Shown here: positions 54,830-64,000 of the stretch, piece after piece
Position numbering within the stretch: position 1 is the stretch's first letter
Layout: every line of letters starts with the position of its first letter
Assembly: GCA_015146655.1 (NCBI GenBank)
Contig: VKHL01000020.1
Location: 62,001-126,000, forward strand
Reading direction: 5' to 3'
DNA: 64,000 nt
Source of the DNA: Ochromonas danica
Lineage: Eukaryota > Sar > Chrysophyceae > Chromulinales > Chromulinaceae
The notes under the pieces: generated by a model
What the model was told of the DNA's origin: nothing
Database searches by the model: none
Seen by the model: the letters and a program-made list of their open reading frames with translations, nothing else
Made by a program: the position numbers and the translations under genes

Positions 54830-55648
54830 TTAGGACTTCTTGTCTGCAGTGGAAGATGTAGCAGAGCCTTTGAGACGATCCAATGCTGCTCGCTGCTTCT
54901 CTGTGAGATTCCTTCTGCCATTACTAGCAGTAGTAGTAGCAGGAGCAGGAGGAGGAGGAGGAGGAGGGTTGGATGGTGAGGAAAAGAGTCGCCAGACACT
55001 GGACCACATCCCACAGTCTGCTGGGGTAGTAGCAGAGGTAGCAGTAGTCATGGCGGTGGTAGTGGTAGCAGAGGTAGTGATAGAGGTAGTGATAGAGGTA
55101 GTGGTAGGGACTACAGGGACAGTGTCGACAGGAAGTGCTGCGGGGGTATCTACTCGTCCAGGAGCGACCATTCCCTCTGACTGTCCCTGTGCCTGTCCCT
55201 GTGCCTCTGACTGCCCCATGAAGCTCTTGGCCATCGCCTTGGGCAACACTGCCTGTCCCCACTGCGCCAGGCGGTTGACCCACACAGGCAGCAGTCTCTC
55301 TCCCAGCAACTCCTCACTCAGCGCCTCACTGAAGTGGTTGCAATTACAAGCCACAGGGTCGTAGTCCCCCGGCCTGAACCTCGTCTTGCCCAGCCTGTGC
55401 ATGACTGCTTTGACGTCTTGCAGACTGCCCGGGTACTGCCCCAGCAGCTGCTGCTCTTTGAAGTGACCGAAGGCCTCATGACGTGGCTGGTTCGAGTGGT
55501 GGATGCCTGTAGGAGTGAAGTAGTACTCCTTGCCTGCTACCTCTATGCCTGTGTGGTACAGGCCCAGGCCTAATGGAGAGATGAACACGTTACTGTCGTG
55601 TAGGTCATAGATATTCAAATAGATCGGGATTGTTCGACTTGTGCTCAT
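54830..55648 (-). CDS. DeSI/PPPDE-type papain-fold peptidase
   Basis: A single exon of 272 residues. PPPDE proteins are cysteine peptidases, several of which remove SUMO or ubiquitin. The fold signature is complete: residues 7-40 give the first strands and the catalytic His in LGLYHTGIEVAGKEYYF (His32), and the catalytic Cys lies in PVACNCNHFSEALSEELLG (Cys103). RHEAFGHFKEQQLLG and PGDYDP between them fit the family. The last 130 residues are Gln/Gly-, Thr- and Pro-rich with short tandem ITTS units and look disordered. Whether it cuts SUMO, ubiquitin or another bond is not shown by sequence. The start is 268 bases from that of the RbgA gene, in divergent orientation. Confidence 0.88.
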   Translation of the reverse strand: MSTSRTIPIYLNIYDLHDSNVFISPLGLGLYHTGIEVAGKEYYFTPTGIHHSNQPRHEAFGHFKEQQLLGQYPGSLQDVKAVMHRLGKTRFRPGDYDPVACNCNHFSEALSEELLGERLLPVWVNRLAQWGQAVLPKAMAKSFMGQSEAQGQAQGQSEGMVAPGRVDTPAALPVDTVPVVPTTTSITTSITTSATTTTAMTTATSATTPADCGMWSSVWRLFSSPSNPPPPPPPAPATTTASNGRRNLTEKQRAALDRLKGSATSSTADKKS

Positions 55649-55708
55649 CGTATACGATCCTCTTCTGACCTTCCTCAGGCAGTTTTAGAGAATTACATAG
55701 TGACAGAG

Positions 55709-55868
55709 AAATTACATAGTATTGGCGAATTCCATAATAGTTAATGAATTACGTAGTACTAGATAATTCCATAATAGTTAATGAATTACATAGTATTAGA
55801 TAATTCCATAATAGTTAATGAATTACATAGTATTAGATAATTCCATAATAGTTAATGAATTACATAGT
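55709..55868. repeat. 37-bp tandem repeat in the DeSI/RbgA divergent promoter
   Basis: The unit GAATTACATAGTATTAGATA plus 17 more bases (ending ATAATAGTTAAT) starts at 55746, 55783 and 55820, with a partial copy at 55857 and a diverged one from about 55709. The last copies are identical. The array fills most of the 268 bases between two start codons. Confidence 0.92.
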
Positions 55869-55916
55869 GTGGTATGAGGGCATTGGGTGGGGAGGAGAAG
55901 AAGTCGTGCAGTGCAG

Positions 55917-57257
55917 ATGAAAGGCCAAGACAAAGGCAATAGAAGCAAAGGACTCATGGTCTTCCTCCTACTGGCCTTACTACGTCCTGTCCTCTCTTTC
56001 ACTTCTCCTGCGAGACTGTCACCTCAGAGATGGTATAGTAGTAGCTCGACTCTTCTGTTAGCCTCTAATGCCAAGGAGCCAGGCAATCATCATCCTCAGC
56101 CATCTGACTACCAGTCGTCAACCAGTAGTAGTAGTAGTAGTAGTAGTAGTAGCAGTACTTCAGGAGGAGGAGGAGGAGGTGGAGGAGGAGGAGGGTCAGG
56201 CCCTGTGATCTCCTGGTATCCAGGCCATATCGCCAAGGCTGAACGCGAGCTGACAGACTATCTGAAGAAGGTGGACGTGGTCATCGAAGTCATTGACGCA
56301 CGCATTCCTCTCGCCACTACGCACCCCTTGGTCCCTACCTGGCTCTCTGGCAAGCCGTTGCTAGTGGCCATGGCACGTGTCGATCAAGTCTCCAAGAACA
56401 GTCTAACCGACTGGAAGCACTACTTCTCTCGTCATGCTGTCCATGCGGAACGACCGGACGCGAAGGTCTACTACGTGGACGGCAAGGTGGGGGCGGGCGT
56501 CTTAACACTCAAAAAACAGGCTTTAAAAGTCGGAGAAGCCATTAACGAAAAGCGTATAAAGCGTGGCATCCAACCTCGTGCTGTACGTGCTGCTGTCATT
56601 GGCTTTCCTAATGTTGGCAAATCAGCTTTAATTAATCGATTATTAGGGAGACGATTAGCAAAGAGTCGTAACCTACCTGGTGTGACTAGATCATTACAAT
56701 GGATTCGTATAGGAGGAGGAGGAGGAGGAGGGCTACAAGAGAATCATCTCGAGCTATTAGACTCTCCTGGTATCATTCCAGCACGACAGATTCTTCATGA
56801 TAACGCGGTCAAGCTGGCTATTTGTAATGACATTGGCGAGGCCTCGTATGATCGTGTCGTGGTAGCCGCGGCGATGGTGAACTATTTGAAGACTTTGCAC
56901 AGCGAGCGACCAGGTAGATATGTCTCCATGAGGCGTATCATAGAGAGGTATGACCTCCCTGCCTTCCTCTCTCTCACTGGCGAGGAGGTCGTCTACCGCG
57001 TGGCGGAGAAGAACTACCGCGGTAACGTCATCTCTGCGGCAGACAAGCTGTTGGGAGACTTTCGAAAGAATCTGTTAGGCTTTGGCTCGCTGGAAGCTCC
57101 TCCACTGTCAGCCTTTCCCTTGAGAGAGCTAGTCGAGGAGCAGGAGCAGGAGGAGGAGGTAGTGATGGGGGAGGAGGAGGAGGAGGGGATGGTAGAGCTA
57201 TCAGAGGCCTCACTCTCTGACCTTGACATTGGCAAAGGCAACTATGATGGATGGTAA
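55917..57257 (+). CDS. RbgA/YlqF-type circularly permuted GTPase, plastid leader
   Basis: A single exon of 446 residues. RbgA-type GTPases assemble the large ribosomal subunit in bacteria and organelles. The permuted motif order is present: an N-terminal WYPGHIAKAERELTDYLKKV with VIEVIDARIPLATTHP, then the G4 position (LLVAMARVDQVS), G1 GFPNVGKSALINRL, G2 in PGVTRSLQW and G3 LLDSPGI. At G4 the usual Asn-Lys-x-Asp is Ala-Arg-Val-Asp. A run of glycines lies between G2 and G3. The leader (GLMVFLLLALLRPVLSF) is a signal peptide with a Ser-Phe junction, followed by a Ser/Arg-rich region and then poly-Ser and poly-Gly, so plastid targeting is likely. ATG 55917 is the first ATG in the frame. The end lies 49 bases from the stop of the convergent CH-domain gene. 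Confidence 0.88.
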   Translation: MKGQDKGNRSKGLMVFLLLALLRPVLSFTSPARLSPQRWYSSSSTLLLASNAKEPGNHHPQPSDYQSSTSSSSSSSSSSSTSGGGGGGGGGGGSGPVISWYPGHIAKAERELTDYLKKVDVVIEVIDARIPLATTHPLVPTWLSGKPLLVAMARVDQVSKNSLTDWKHYFSRHAVHAERPDAKVYYVDGKVGAGVLTLKKQALKVGEAINEKRIKRGIQPRAVRAAVIGFPNVGKSALINRLLGRRLAKSRNLPGVTRSLQWIRIGGGGGGGLQENHLELLDSPGIIPARQILHDNAVKLAICNDIGEASYDRVVVAAAMVNYLKTLHSERPGRYVSMRRIIERYDLPAFLSLTGEEVVYRVAEKNYRGNVISAADKLLGDFRKNLLGFGSLEAPPLSAFPLRELVEEQEQEEEVVMGEEEEEGMVELSEASLSDLDIGKGNYDGW

Positions 57258-57306
57258 ACTAATTAAATTTAACTACACACTACTGTACTATACAGTACAG
57301 TGTTCT

Positions 57307-60300
57307 CTAGTGGAAGGGGTAGACCTTGCGCAGGAGGAGGAGGAGGGAGAAGAGCGCACTACCCTCCCCCTCCGCCACCTCCTCCTCGATAGCTAAAGCA
57401 CGAAGAGGTATGCGCTTCTGTCGGTCAGCCAGGCACTGCAGAGCTCGACGAATGTTCTGTCTCTTCTGTGCGTTAGTCTTGGGTAGTCCCGCTGTGACGG
57501 CCACGAGGTCTACCCGCTCGAGGCGCTGCACAAGGCGCACAAGTAGCACACCGTCTGAGAAGAGTCGACCTAGCTGACCTAGCTGCACCAGGTAGTCTGA
57601 CTCGTTGAGGCTGGAGAAGGAGGAGGAGGAGGGTAGCAGGGACTGGCCGATGACTTCTTCTACCCACTGCAGCGTGGCGGTCAGACTATCCGACCCTCCT
57701 CCTCCTCCACCTGCACTGCCCTCTGCTGCGTCATTGTTAGTTGACGCAAGAGGAGGAGGAGGAGGAGGGCGGGTAGACGATGAGGTCGTGAGCAAAGCCT
57801 CTCCGTCGCTGTCGGGGCCATCGAGGGAAAGCGCCGCGGCCAAGCGATCCAAACTCGTCCTTGGCAGACTACCACTTGCTCCTCCTCCTCCTGCTCCTCC
57901 TTTGGCTTCCTCCTCCACTGCTCTTGCTCTTGCAGGGGGATCTGAGGTCTTCATGCTATCATCATCGAGCAGAGAGAGCGCAGGGTCCATCGCTGTCATC
58001 TCTTCCGCAGAATAGCGATTAGCTCGACTAGGGCTAGGGCCTAGGCCATGGCTTGTGAAAGGGTCTAGACCATGGCTAGGGCCTAGGCCATGGCTAGGCA
58101 TGGCCTGAGGAGCGCGAGGGAAGATCGTGAGTTGGGAAGTAGTACTAGGACTGGTAGCAGCAGCAGCAGGAGGAGGAGGAGAAGGGTGAGTGAGACTGTC
58201 CAATGAGGCGCGCAGGTCGAGGCGAGGTTGGAATGCGGCAGAGTAGGTAGATGGTGGTGGAGGAGGAGGAGGTGGCGGTGGTAGTGAAGGAGCAGGAGGA
58301 GGTTGGGATTGTTCTTCTGGAGGTGAGAGAATGTCCAAACTCACCCGCTGCGAAGAAGAAGACTGCCTGCTACCACCACCTCCTCCTCCTCCTCCTCCTA
58401 CAGCACCTGAGATACCATAGGCTTGAGAGAGACTTCTTCGAGGGCCAAGATAAGGATAGCGGACTAGTCGAGGAGGTCGACGACGACTACTACTACCCAC
58501 TACTGCTGTAGGCATACCACTACCCAAAGAGTCCTCCTCCACCTCCTCCTCCTCCCTCTTCCTCGGCCAGTCTGACCTCACTACAACACGATCATAATAC
58601 AGATGCATGTCTTCTAATAGACCCAACAGACTATCCCATTGACCACGTGCAATCTCTTCTTCTACCCCAGGGTAGAGGTAACGTGTGCTAACACGATGCA
58701 CACGTAACACAGAGACACACTTCGTTAAGTTAGCTAGACATTGAGAATAGCTATGAGGATGACGTGTAAACGATAACGAAGAAGAAGTGGGTGATAACAA
58801 GGGTAGTTGTAACACCTTCTCAGTGAGATGGCATAGCAAGGTACCGTCTTTCAGAAAGGCTTCCAATGCTAGCACTGTGAGTGGTCGAGGTAGTGCACCT
58901 AGCAGATCGGATAGTATGCCTACATCTTCTAGCCAATCTAACAGAGATTGATCTAATGCACGTCGTTCTTCTAACGTATAGTCTAACCTCTTCGACCTCA
59001 CCATGGAGGAGGAGGAGGAGGAGGTGGTGGTGGTGGTGGAGGAGGTTGGTCGGTAGTATGAGGTTAGCACTGGCCATGGCGACAAGCTGCTACTACCCTC
59101 ACTGCGATGATGATGAACATGAACATGATGGTAGCACTGCATGATCTCCCACAATAACCCCCAAATCACTTGCTTCTTCCCTTGAATCACATCCTCAGGT
59201 AGCAGGAGGAGGTGGAGAGGTAGCGGTGGACAGCGACGCACTCGCCACAGCCAGAAGGCTCTGGAGAGGTTCTCCTTCGCTTGGCTGATCGTCTGCACGT
59301 TAGCGTGCACCAAATGAGAGAGATGGACATGCATGGTAGCATCAGGTTCTAGTAGAGATAGCAAGTCACACCAAAGCTGTCCATTGCGAAGACGATCACG
59401 TGAGAGAGGAAGAGGTGGAGGAGCAGTAGTAGCAGGAGGAGGAGGAGCAGCTGCAGCAGGAGCAGGAGGAGCAGGAGGAGTGTTAGCATAGGAGCAAGAG
59501 CCTTCTAGATAGGCATGGTCTTGATAGTAATACCCTCCTTCTCCATCCAGGATGGACAGTCCAAGGCTAACTAGCCAGTCTCTCACTGCGCTCTGCTGTG
59601 CATGGGTAATCTGTGGCACTGTGACTCGTCGTGCTACCTCTACCTCAGATGGCAGTGGCTCTGGAGGGTACCAAACACCTGGTCTACTAGCTCTGACACT
59701 TGGCTGGTTGACTGGACGGGTAGAGGAGGAGGAGGAGGAGGGGGTAGCAGTCCCAATAGGGTTCTCGACAGAGTTGCGACTATAGCCACTACCACCACCA
59801 CCACTACTACCACCTCCTCCACCACCACTACCACCACCTCCTCCTCCTCCACCACTACCACCTCCTCCTCCTCCCTTCTGGTCAACAACTACCTCAGCTT
59901 GATAGGCTTTCTTCAATCGTTCTAGTGTGACACTTCGTCGACGACTTTGTCGATCTTGTCGTTGTACACGAAGACGTTCTCTGCGCATCTCTAACAGTCT
60001 GACTTGCTCACGTTGAGTCAACAGCTCACTACCCTTCCCTCCTCCTCCTCTACTAGTACTGGAGAGAGACCTAGTAGAGGGTGGCGAGTGTTTGTAGAGA
60101 GGACTGCTCTGGACAAGTTGTTCTGCCCATGCAATAGAGCGATGGAAGGAAGGAGAATAGCTGCGAGAACGATTAGCACGACTAGCACGACTAGATGGAG
60201 AAGAAGGTAGAGGTAGTGGTAGAGGTAGTGTCTGCCCTCTTCTGCTACTACCACTACTACCACTACCTCTTCTTCTACCTTGTTGGTCCAGACTCATGTC

Positions 60301-60729
60301 AAGGTCTAGTGTAGTCTTGTTATTAGCATAGGAATAGGATGGTCTAGTCTTACTGTTATTATCACTGTGTAGCTGACTGTGTAGTGTGTGTTGGAATAGT
60401 CCAGGAGGAGCAGATTGAGATCTATTAGTATGAGGTAGTCGTCTAGATAATGACCTTCTCCTAGACAACAAGACCATTGGCATCATCTGACTACTACTAC
60501 TACTACTACCACCACTACCACCATCTCTGCTACCATCACGTTGTTGTTGTTGTTGTTCTGTCAAGGGAGGGAGATGGTAAGCTGAGCAAATCTGATGAAA
60601 CGTCTCTTGTCGAGCGTTAACTTGACAAACTAGGTCTTCTGCAGTGTAGGGACTAGGAGGGAAGTGTAAATGCTTGGAGAGGATTTGTAGACAGATTTGA
60701 TAGTTGTGCACAGCCTAAGCCATCCACAT

Positions 60730-60780
<51 letters not shown>

Positions 60781-61459
60781 CACAACATGTGAGGGTGAGA
60801 GGAATCTGTCTGGTACAGTGTAGTATAGTATAGTACAGTATGGTATAGTACCTGTGCCTTGGAGCGAATGTTCAAATCAGTTCCAACTAACAGTAACTTA
60901 CGATTAGTGGAGAGTCTTCCAAAGTCATCGAACAGGTCCACCTATAGTGTACAGTGTACAGTGTCAAGTGTCAGATAGCCAAACATCACGTCATGACTGA
61001 CAGACAGACAGAGACAGACAGACCTCTTTGACTAGACTGCGATCCTCTACTAAGAGATTGGCAAGTAGTTCTGACATCAATGTGCCACTATTCCAACCAT
61101 TCCATGGACTGTTTGATAAGGAAGAAGAGGAAGTGCCTACGACAGTGCCGGTGCTTCTCTTGTTGGCTGATATTGCTGACGCAGTGCTGCTATTGCTATT
61201 CCTATTCCTGCTATTGCTATTGCTATTGCTAGGTAAGGATCGCATCTCTTTGTTAGAATGTGGTCCTGCTGGGAACCATCCTGTTGAAGTTGATAAGGCA
61301 GATTTGAGGTGTATCAACCTCTTATACATATCCTCCTTCTTCATGGTGAGTAGATTGATGCCCACCACCTATTATTATCATACAATAGGAACTAACGATC
61401 TATTGACCAAATCAAACCAAATCACCAACAGTTATTATTACCATGCGATGGATGGGCAT
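57307..61459 (-). CDS. Large protein with three calponin-homology-like domains, five exons
   Basis: Minus-strand exons 61459-61442, 61368-61024, 60941-60852 and 60714-57307 join to about 1286 residues (four exons shown; the 18-base first one is the least certain). CH domain 1 ends near the middle with RLRNGQLWCDLLSLLEP, NLSRAFWLWRVRRCPPLPLH and PEDVIQGKKQVIWGLLWEIM. CH domain 2 contains LLDWLEDVGILSDLLG, FLKDGTLLCHLTEKVL and CLANLTKCVSVLRVHRVSTR. CH domain 3 at the C terminus contains RLFSDGVLLVRLVQRLERVD and IRRALQCLADRQKRIPLR. An N-terminal block (VDLFDDFGRLSTNRKLLLVG) is conserved-looking but unassigned. Linkers are poly-Gly, poly-Ser and Pro-rich. CH domains bind actin, microtubules or signalling partners, so a cytoskeletal role is inferred. 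The start at 61459 is supported by a 73-base GT-AG intron; ATG 61344 is an alternative. Confidence 0.72.
60732..60776. repeat. (CA)n microsatellite in an intron of the CH-domain gene
   Basis: An uninterrupted CA dinucleotide run just upstream of the splice acceptor of the last large exon. Confidence 0.97.
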
Positions 61460-62049
61460 CTCTTCTCTTCTGTTTTCGAATATTTACAAGTTTTAACTCG
61501 TAAAATGATACTTTCTGTGATGTCAGTGACAACAGCGATGATTCAGTTGATATGGATTAACAGTCTAGTCTGATGTGCATACAGTCTAGTCTAGTTGGTA
61601 GTATTGTGAGGTAGTGGTGGCAGTACTGTAAACGGTGTAGCAATCGTTGCAGTAGATATGGAGATGACAACGAACAGCAGCACAGCAGTAGTAGTTGTAG
61701 TGGACAGAATGTTGTTAGACTAGTTGTAGCATTAGCCCTGGGGTAGCTAACTTGACTTCATTTGGCATGGCTAGATCATAATCTGCAAGGATCTTCCAGT
61801 AACCTTCCCCGCCTCTATGTCTCGTCTGGTGTTACTGCAAAGTACAGTTTAGTTTGATATGACATAAAATATGACATTATATTAAATTTACATGTTGTAT
61901 TTAATTTGTTTAATTTCCCTCAGCTCGGTTCATGTGGTTGGAGGAATACATGCATAGATATGGAAATATAACAGAGATGTATAGCATCACTCAGGTTCAG
62001 CAATGGGATATAACATAGAAACAAATAGTTTTTCGCTGGATTCTTACTA
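61460..62049. other. Intergenic region between the CH-domain gene and the calcium pump
   Basis: 590 bases without a supported gene. It should contain the promoter of the CH-domain gene and the 3' flank of the pump gene. CAGTCTAGTCTAG repeats occur near 61560-61600. Confidence 0.5.
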
Positions 62050-63999
62050 CTACACCATGGCTATAGAGCCGACAGACTTCACTTCGGGGTAGATCTTGTG
62101 CGGTGGTACATTATCGCCTGTCTCGGAGGTACCGGCCGTGCCATTGCTATTGTTATCAAAGAAGGAATTGGGATCCTCAGCTATGGGGAAAACCCGCATA
62201 AACACACCCATGGGGAGACTGATCGCACCGAGCGCGACTGTTATTAGCCACTGCTCTATAGAGAGAGGCGTAGTCTTGAGAAAATCTCCACCAAAGTTGA
62301 CCAAGATGATTTGAAATCCGATGGTGATCAAGGTGATGAAGATAAAGATGGGGTTGTGCTGGATATTCTTGAAGGCATTCCACTCGTCAAAGATGCTTCT
62401 TGCATTGTATTCATTGAAGACCTGACAGAAGATGAATGTGTTAAAGATGATAGTATTGTGCGTGTAATCTTCCTTCTTGCATTCCAAGCACTTCGAATCA
62501 AAATCCTCGAGATCAGACATGGCTAAATGATATGCTGTGCCATTTCCCATGAGGACGCGCTGTTCTTCCAGGCATTCCAACCCTTCTCCATCGCAATACG
62601 TCTTGAAATCATTGCATGCAAATGTGCCCCAAGGAGAGATTTCTCGATTACCCAAGTCCCAGCGTTGGTTATAGCTCTCAACCTTGTAATCCAAGCAACC
62701 AATTCCCTTAGAGACGTCAAACCACTTAGCTCCTTGGAAGAGCAACAGAAGCAACAGCAGCAGCTGGAAGAATGCCTGGAAAATAATGTTTCGGTACATA
62801 GGCCAGGAGATCAAAGAGGCTGTTCGCTTGTATGGCTTGCGCTGAAGCAATTCTGGCGTGGGTTCCTCCATGCCCAAGGCCAAGGCACCCATCGTGTCCA
62901 TGACCAAGTTCACCCAGAGCAGTTGAACAGCATTCAATGGAACTTCAAACCCAGCTATGGCGGAAATAAAGACTAAAAATAACGCCACAAGGTTAACGGC
63001 TAACTGGAATTGCAAGAATTTGCGAATATTATCGTATACGCAACGACCCCAAGAGATTGCCTTGACGATGGAAGAGAACTTATCGTCAAGAATCACGATA
63101 TCCGAGGCACTTTGAGCCACTTTAGTTCCTGTAATACCCATTGACAGACCGACATCAGCGGCCTTGAGGGCAGGAGCATCATTGGTACCATCGCCAGTGA
63201 CACCAACAACTTGTCCACCTTCCGGCCGACTCTCTTCCCATTCTTCGCGGTATCCAGGCAAGAGAAGATCACGATCCTTCTCCCAAGTCACTCCTTCTCT
63301 ATCTTTGAACTTCTTGACCCATTCTTCTCTATCTGAAGGAATGCCGTGTCCATTCAAGCGAGTCACTAGCAGATATTTATCATCAGGTGAAGATCGGGCC
63401 AGAACTTGCAAACGAGGCAGGATCGCGTCGACATCCTTAGGTTTCATTCGGCGGAATGTGGGACCTTCAACAGCCAAGCCCGTAGGGGTAAGGATACCAC
63501 ACTGTCTGGCGATTGCGCAGGCTGTGGCGATGTTATCGCCAGTGACCATGCGAACTGTAACGCCAGCCTCCTGAGCCATTCTGACTGCTTCTTTCACATC
63601 ACTTCGCAAAGGATCGATAATTCCAACAATACAATCCAGGATTAGACGACTATTATCAGGGGGATTGTCCTCCCAGCCATTAGGCAAGCTCTCAGCACTT
63701 TCAAAATCTCGATGAGCAAGGCAAAGGGTACGCAATGCATTGCCTGCCATTGACAAAATATGTTCTTCAAGTTGATCGCGCTTCTCTGGCGTCAAGGAAG
63801 CGGTCTTGCCCGTTGGAAGAAGATAATGGGTGCAGTCCTTCAGAATCCATTCACTGGCGCCTTTACAAAAGATCCTCACAGTTCCATCTGATTGATGGAC
63901 AACAGCTGTGGATCGCTTCTTCGCTGAGTTGAAATTGTAAATGCGGTCAATATCTTGGTTATACTTCGTCTCTTTCACTTGTTCGTAATCAAACCCCCA
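62050..63999 (-). CDS. P-type Ca2+-ATPase, plasma-membrane (PMCA, type IIB) class, 3' part
   Basis: The frame is open from the window edge and gives the last 650 residues; the N-terminal half is outside. The pump exports calcium with ATP. Visible parts are the nucleotide-binding FCKGASEWIL, the hinge MVTGDNIATACAIA, and VGVTGDGTNDAPALKAADVG with the Mg-binding TGDGxND, followed by SMGITGTKVAQSASDIVILD. QFQLAVNLVALFLVFISAIA and LLWVNLVMDTMGALALG are helices M5 and M6 with calcium-site Asn and Asp. NTFIFCQVFNEYNAR is the typical M7-M8 region of PMCA. The tail after the last helix is only about 45 residues, without an obvious long calmodulin-binding domain. A loop between M7 and M8 is unusually long and holds six or more cysteines. 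Confidence 0.93.
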   Translation of the reverse strand, partial: WGFDYEQVKETKYNQDIDRIYNFNSAKKRSTAVVHQSDGTVRIFCKGASEWILKDCTHYLLPTGKTASLTPEKRDQLEEHILSMAGNALRTLCLAHRDFESAESLPNGWEDNPPDNSRLILDCIVGIIDPLRSDVKEAVRMAQEAGVTVRMVTGDNIATACAIARQCGILTPTGLAVEGPTFRRMKPKDVDAILPRLQVLARSSPDDKYLLVTRLNGHGIPSDREEWVKKFKDREGVTWEKDRDLLLPGYREEWEESRPEGGQVVGVTGDGTNDAPALKAADVGLSMGITGTKVAQSASDIVILDDKFSSIVKAISWGRCVYDNIRKFLQFQLAVNLVALFLVFISAIAGFEVPLNAVQLLWVNLVMDTMGALALGMEEPTPELLQRKPYKRTASLISWPMYRNIIFQAFFQLLLLLLLLFQGAKWFDVSKGIGCLDYKVESYNQRWDLGNREISPWGTFACNDFKTYCDGEGLECLEEQRVLMGNGTAYHLAMSDLEDFDSKCLECKKEDYTHNTIIFNTFIFCQVFNEYNARSIFDEWNAFKNIQHNPIFIFITLITIGFQIILVNFGGDFLKTTPLSIEQWLITVALGAISLPMGVFMRVFPIAEDPNSFFDNNSNGTAGTSETGDNVPPHKIYPEVKSVGSIAMV

Positions 64000-64000
64000 G

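Overview
The window is nuclear DNA of a eukaryote, most likely a photosynthetic, flagellated stramenopile (heterokont alga). Genes have short GT-AG introns, mostly about 60-250 bases. One secreted protein carries the long Pro-Ser/Thr-x-Gln ladder plus RCC1-like repeats familiar from stramenopile surface proteins. Four proteins begin with a signal peptide followed at once by a Ser-Phe type junction, as in plastids of secondary red origin: ribulose-phosphate 3-epimerase, a GNAT acetyltransferase, a riboflavin kinase and an RbgA-type GTPase. IFT74 shows that the organism builds cilia. The phylum is inferred from these features, not from a database match.

Layout. 1-11 kb: an unknown partial gene, the spliceosomal protein SmG, a large DysF/F-BAR/PH membrane protein, plastid ribulose-phosphate 3-epimerase, mitochondrial COX10 and Pol III subunit RPC6. 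11-17 kb: an RRM-like gene, a candidate structured RNA and the repeat-rich secreted protein, followed by a TTG microsatellite that contains a 10-N assembly gap. 17-24 kb: the GNAT gene, whose 3' end is copied 1.6 kb downstream on the far side of an orphan gene, then two identical tRNA-Val(AAC) genes in a gene-poor stretch. 24-37 kb: an ACSS3/PrpE-like acyl-CoA synthetase, an acidic nuclear-type protein, the cohesin subunit SCC3/STAG, ubiquilin, riboflavin kinase and a small two-exon gene. 37-42 kb: three tandem paralogues of an unrecognised Ser/Pro/Thr-rich family. 42-46 kb: a CAMK-like kinase, a GC-rich hairpin region and the second copy of the RRM-like gene. 46-64 kb: a PH-anoctamin, IFT74, a DeSI/PPPDE protease, the RbgA GTPase, a three-CH-domain protein and the 3' part of a PMCA-type calcium pump.

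The genes do not form one pathway. Several sit head to head over 240-470 bases (SmG/DysF protein, RPC6/RRM gene, acidic protein/STAG, anoctamin/IFT74, DeSI/RbgA), so shared promoters are likely. Some of these short intervals hold unusual repeats. The fastest-changing parts are the two RRM copies, the tandem trio, the GNAT-flanked orphan and the 52-residue repeat block. I recognised no retroviral, LTR, Polinton or other virus-like element.
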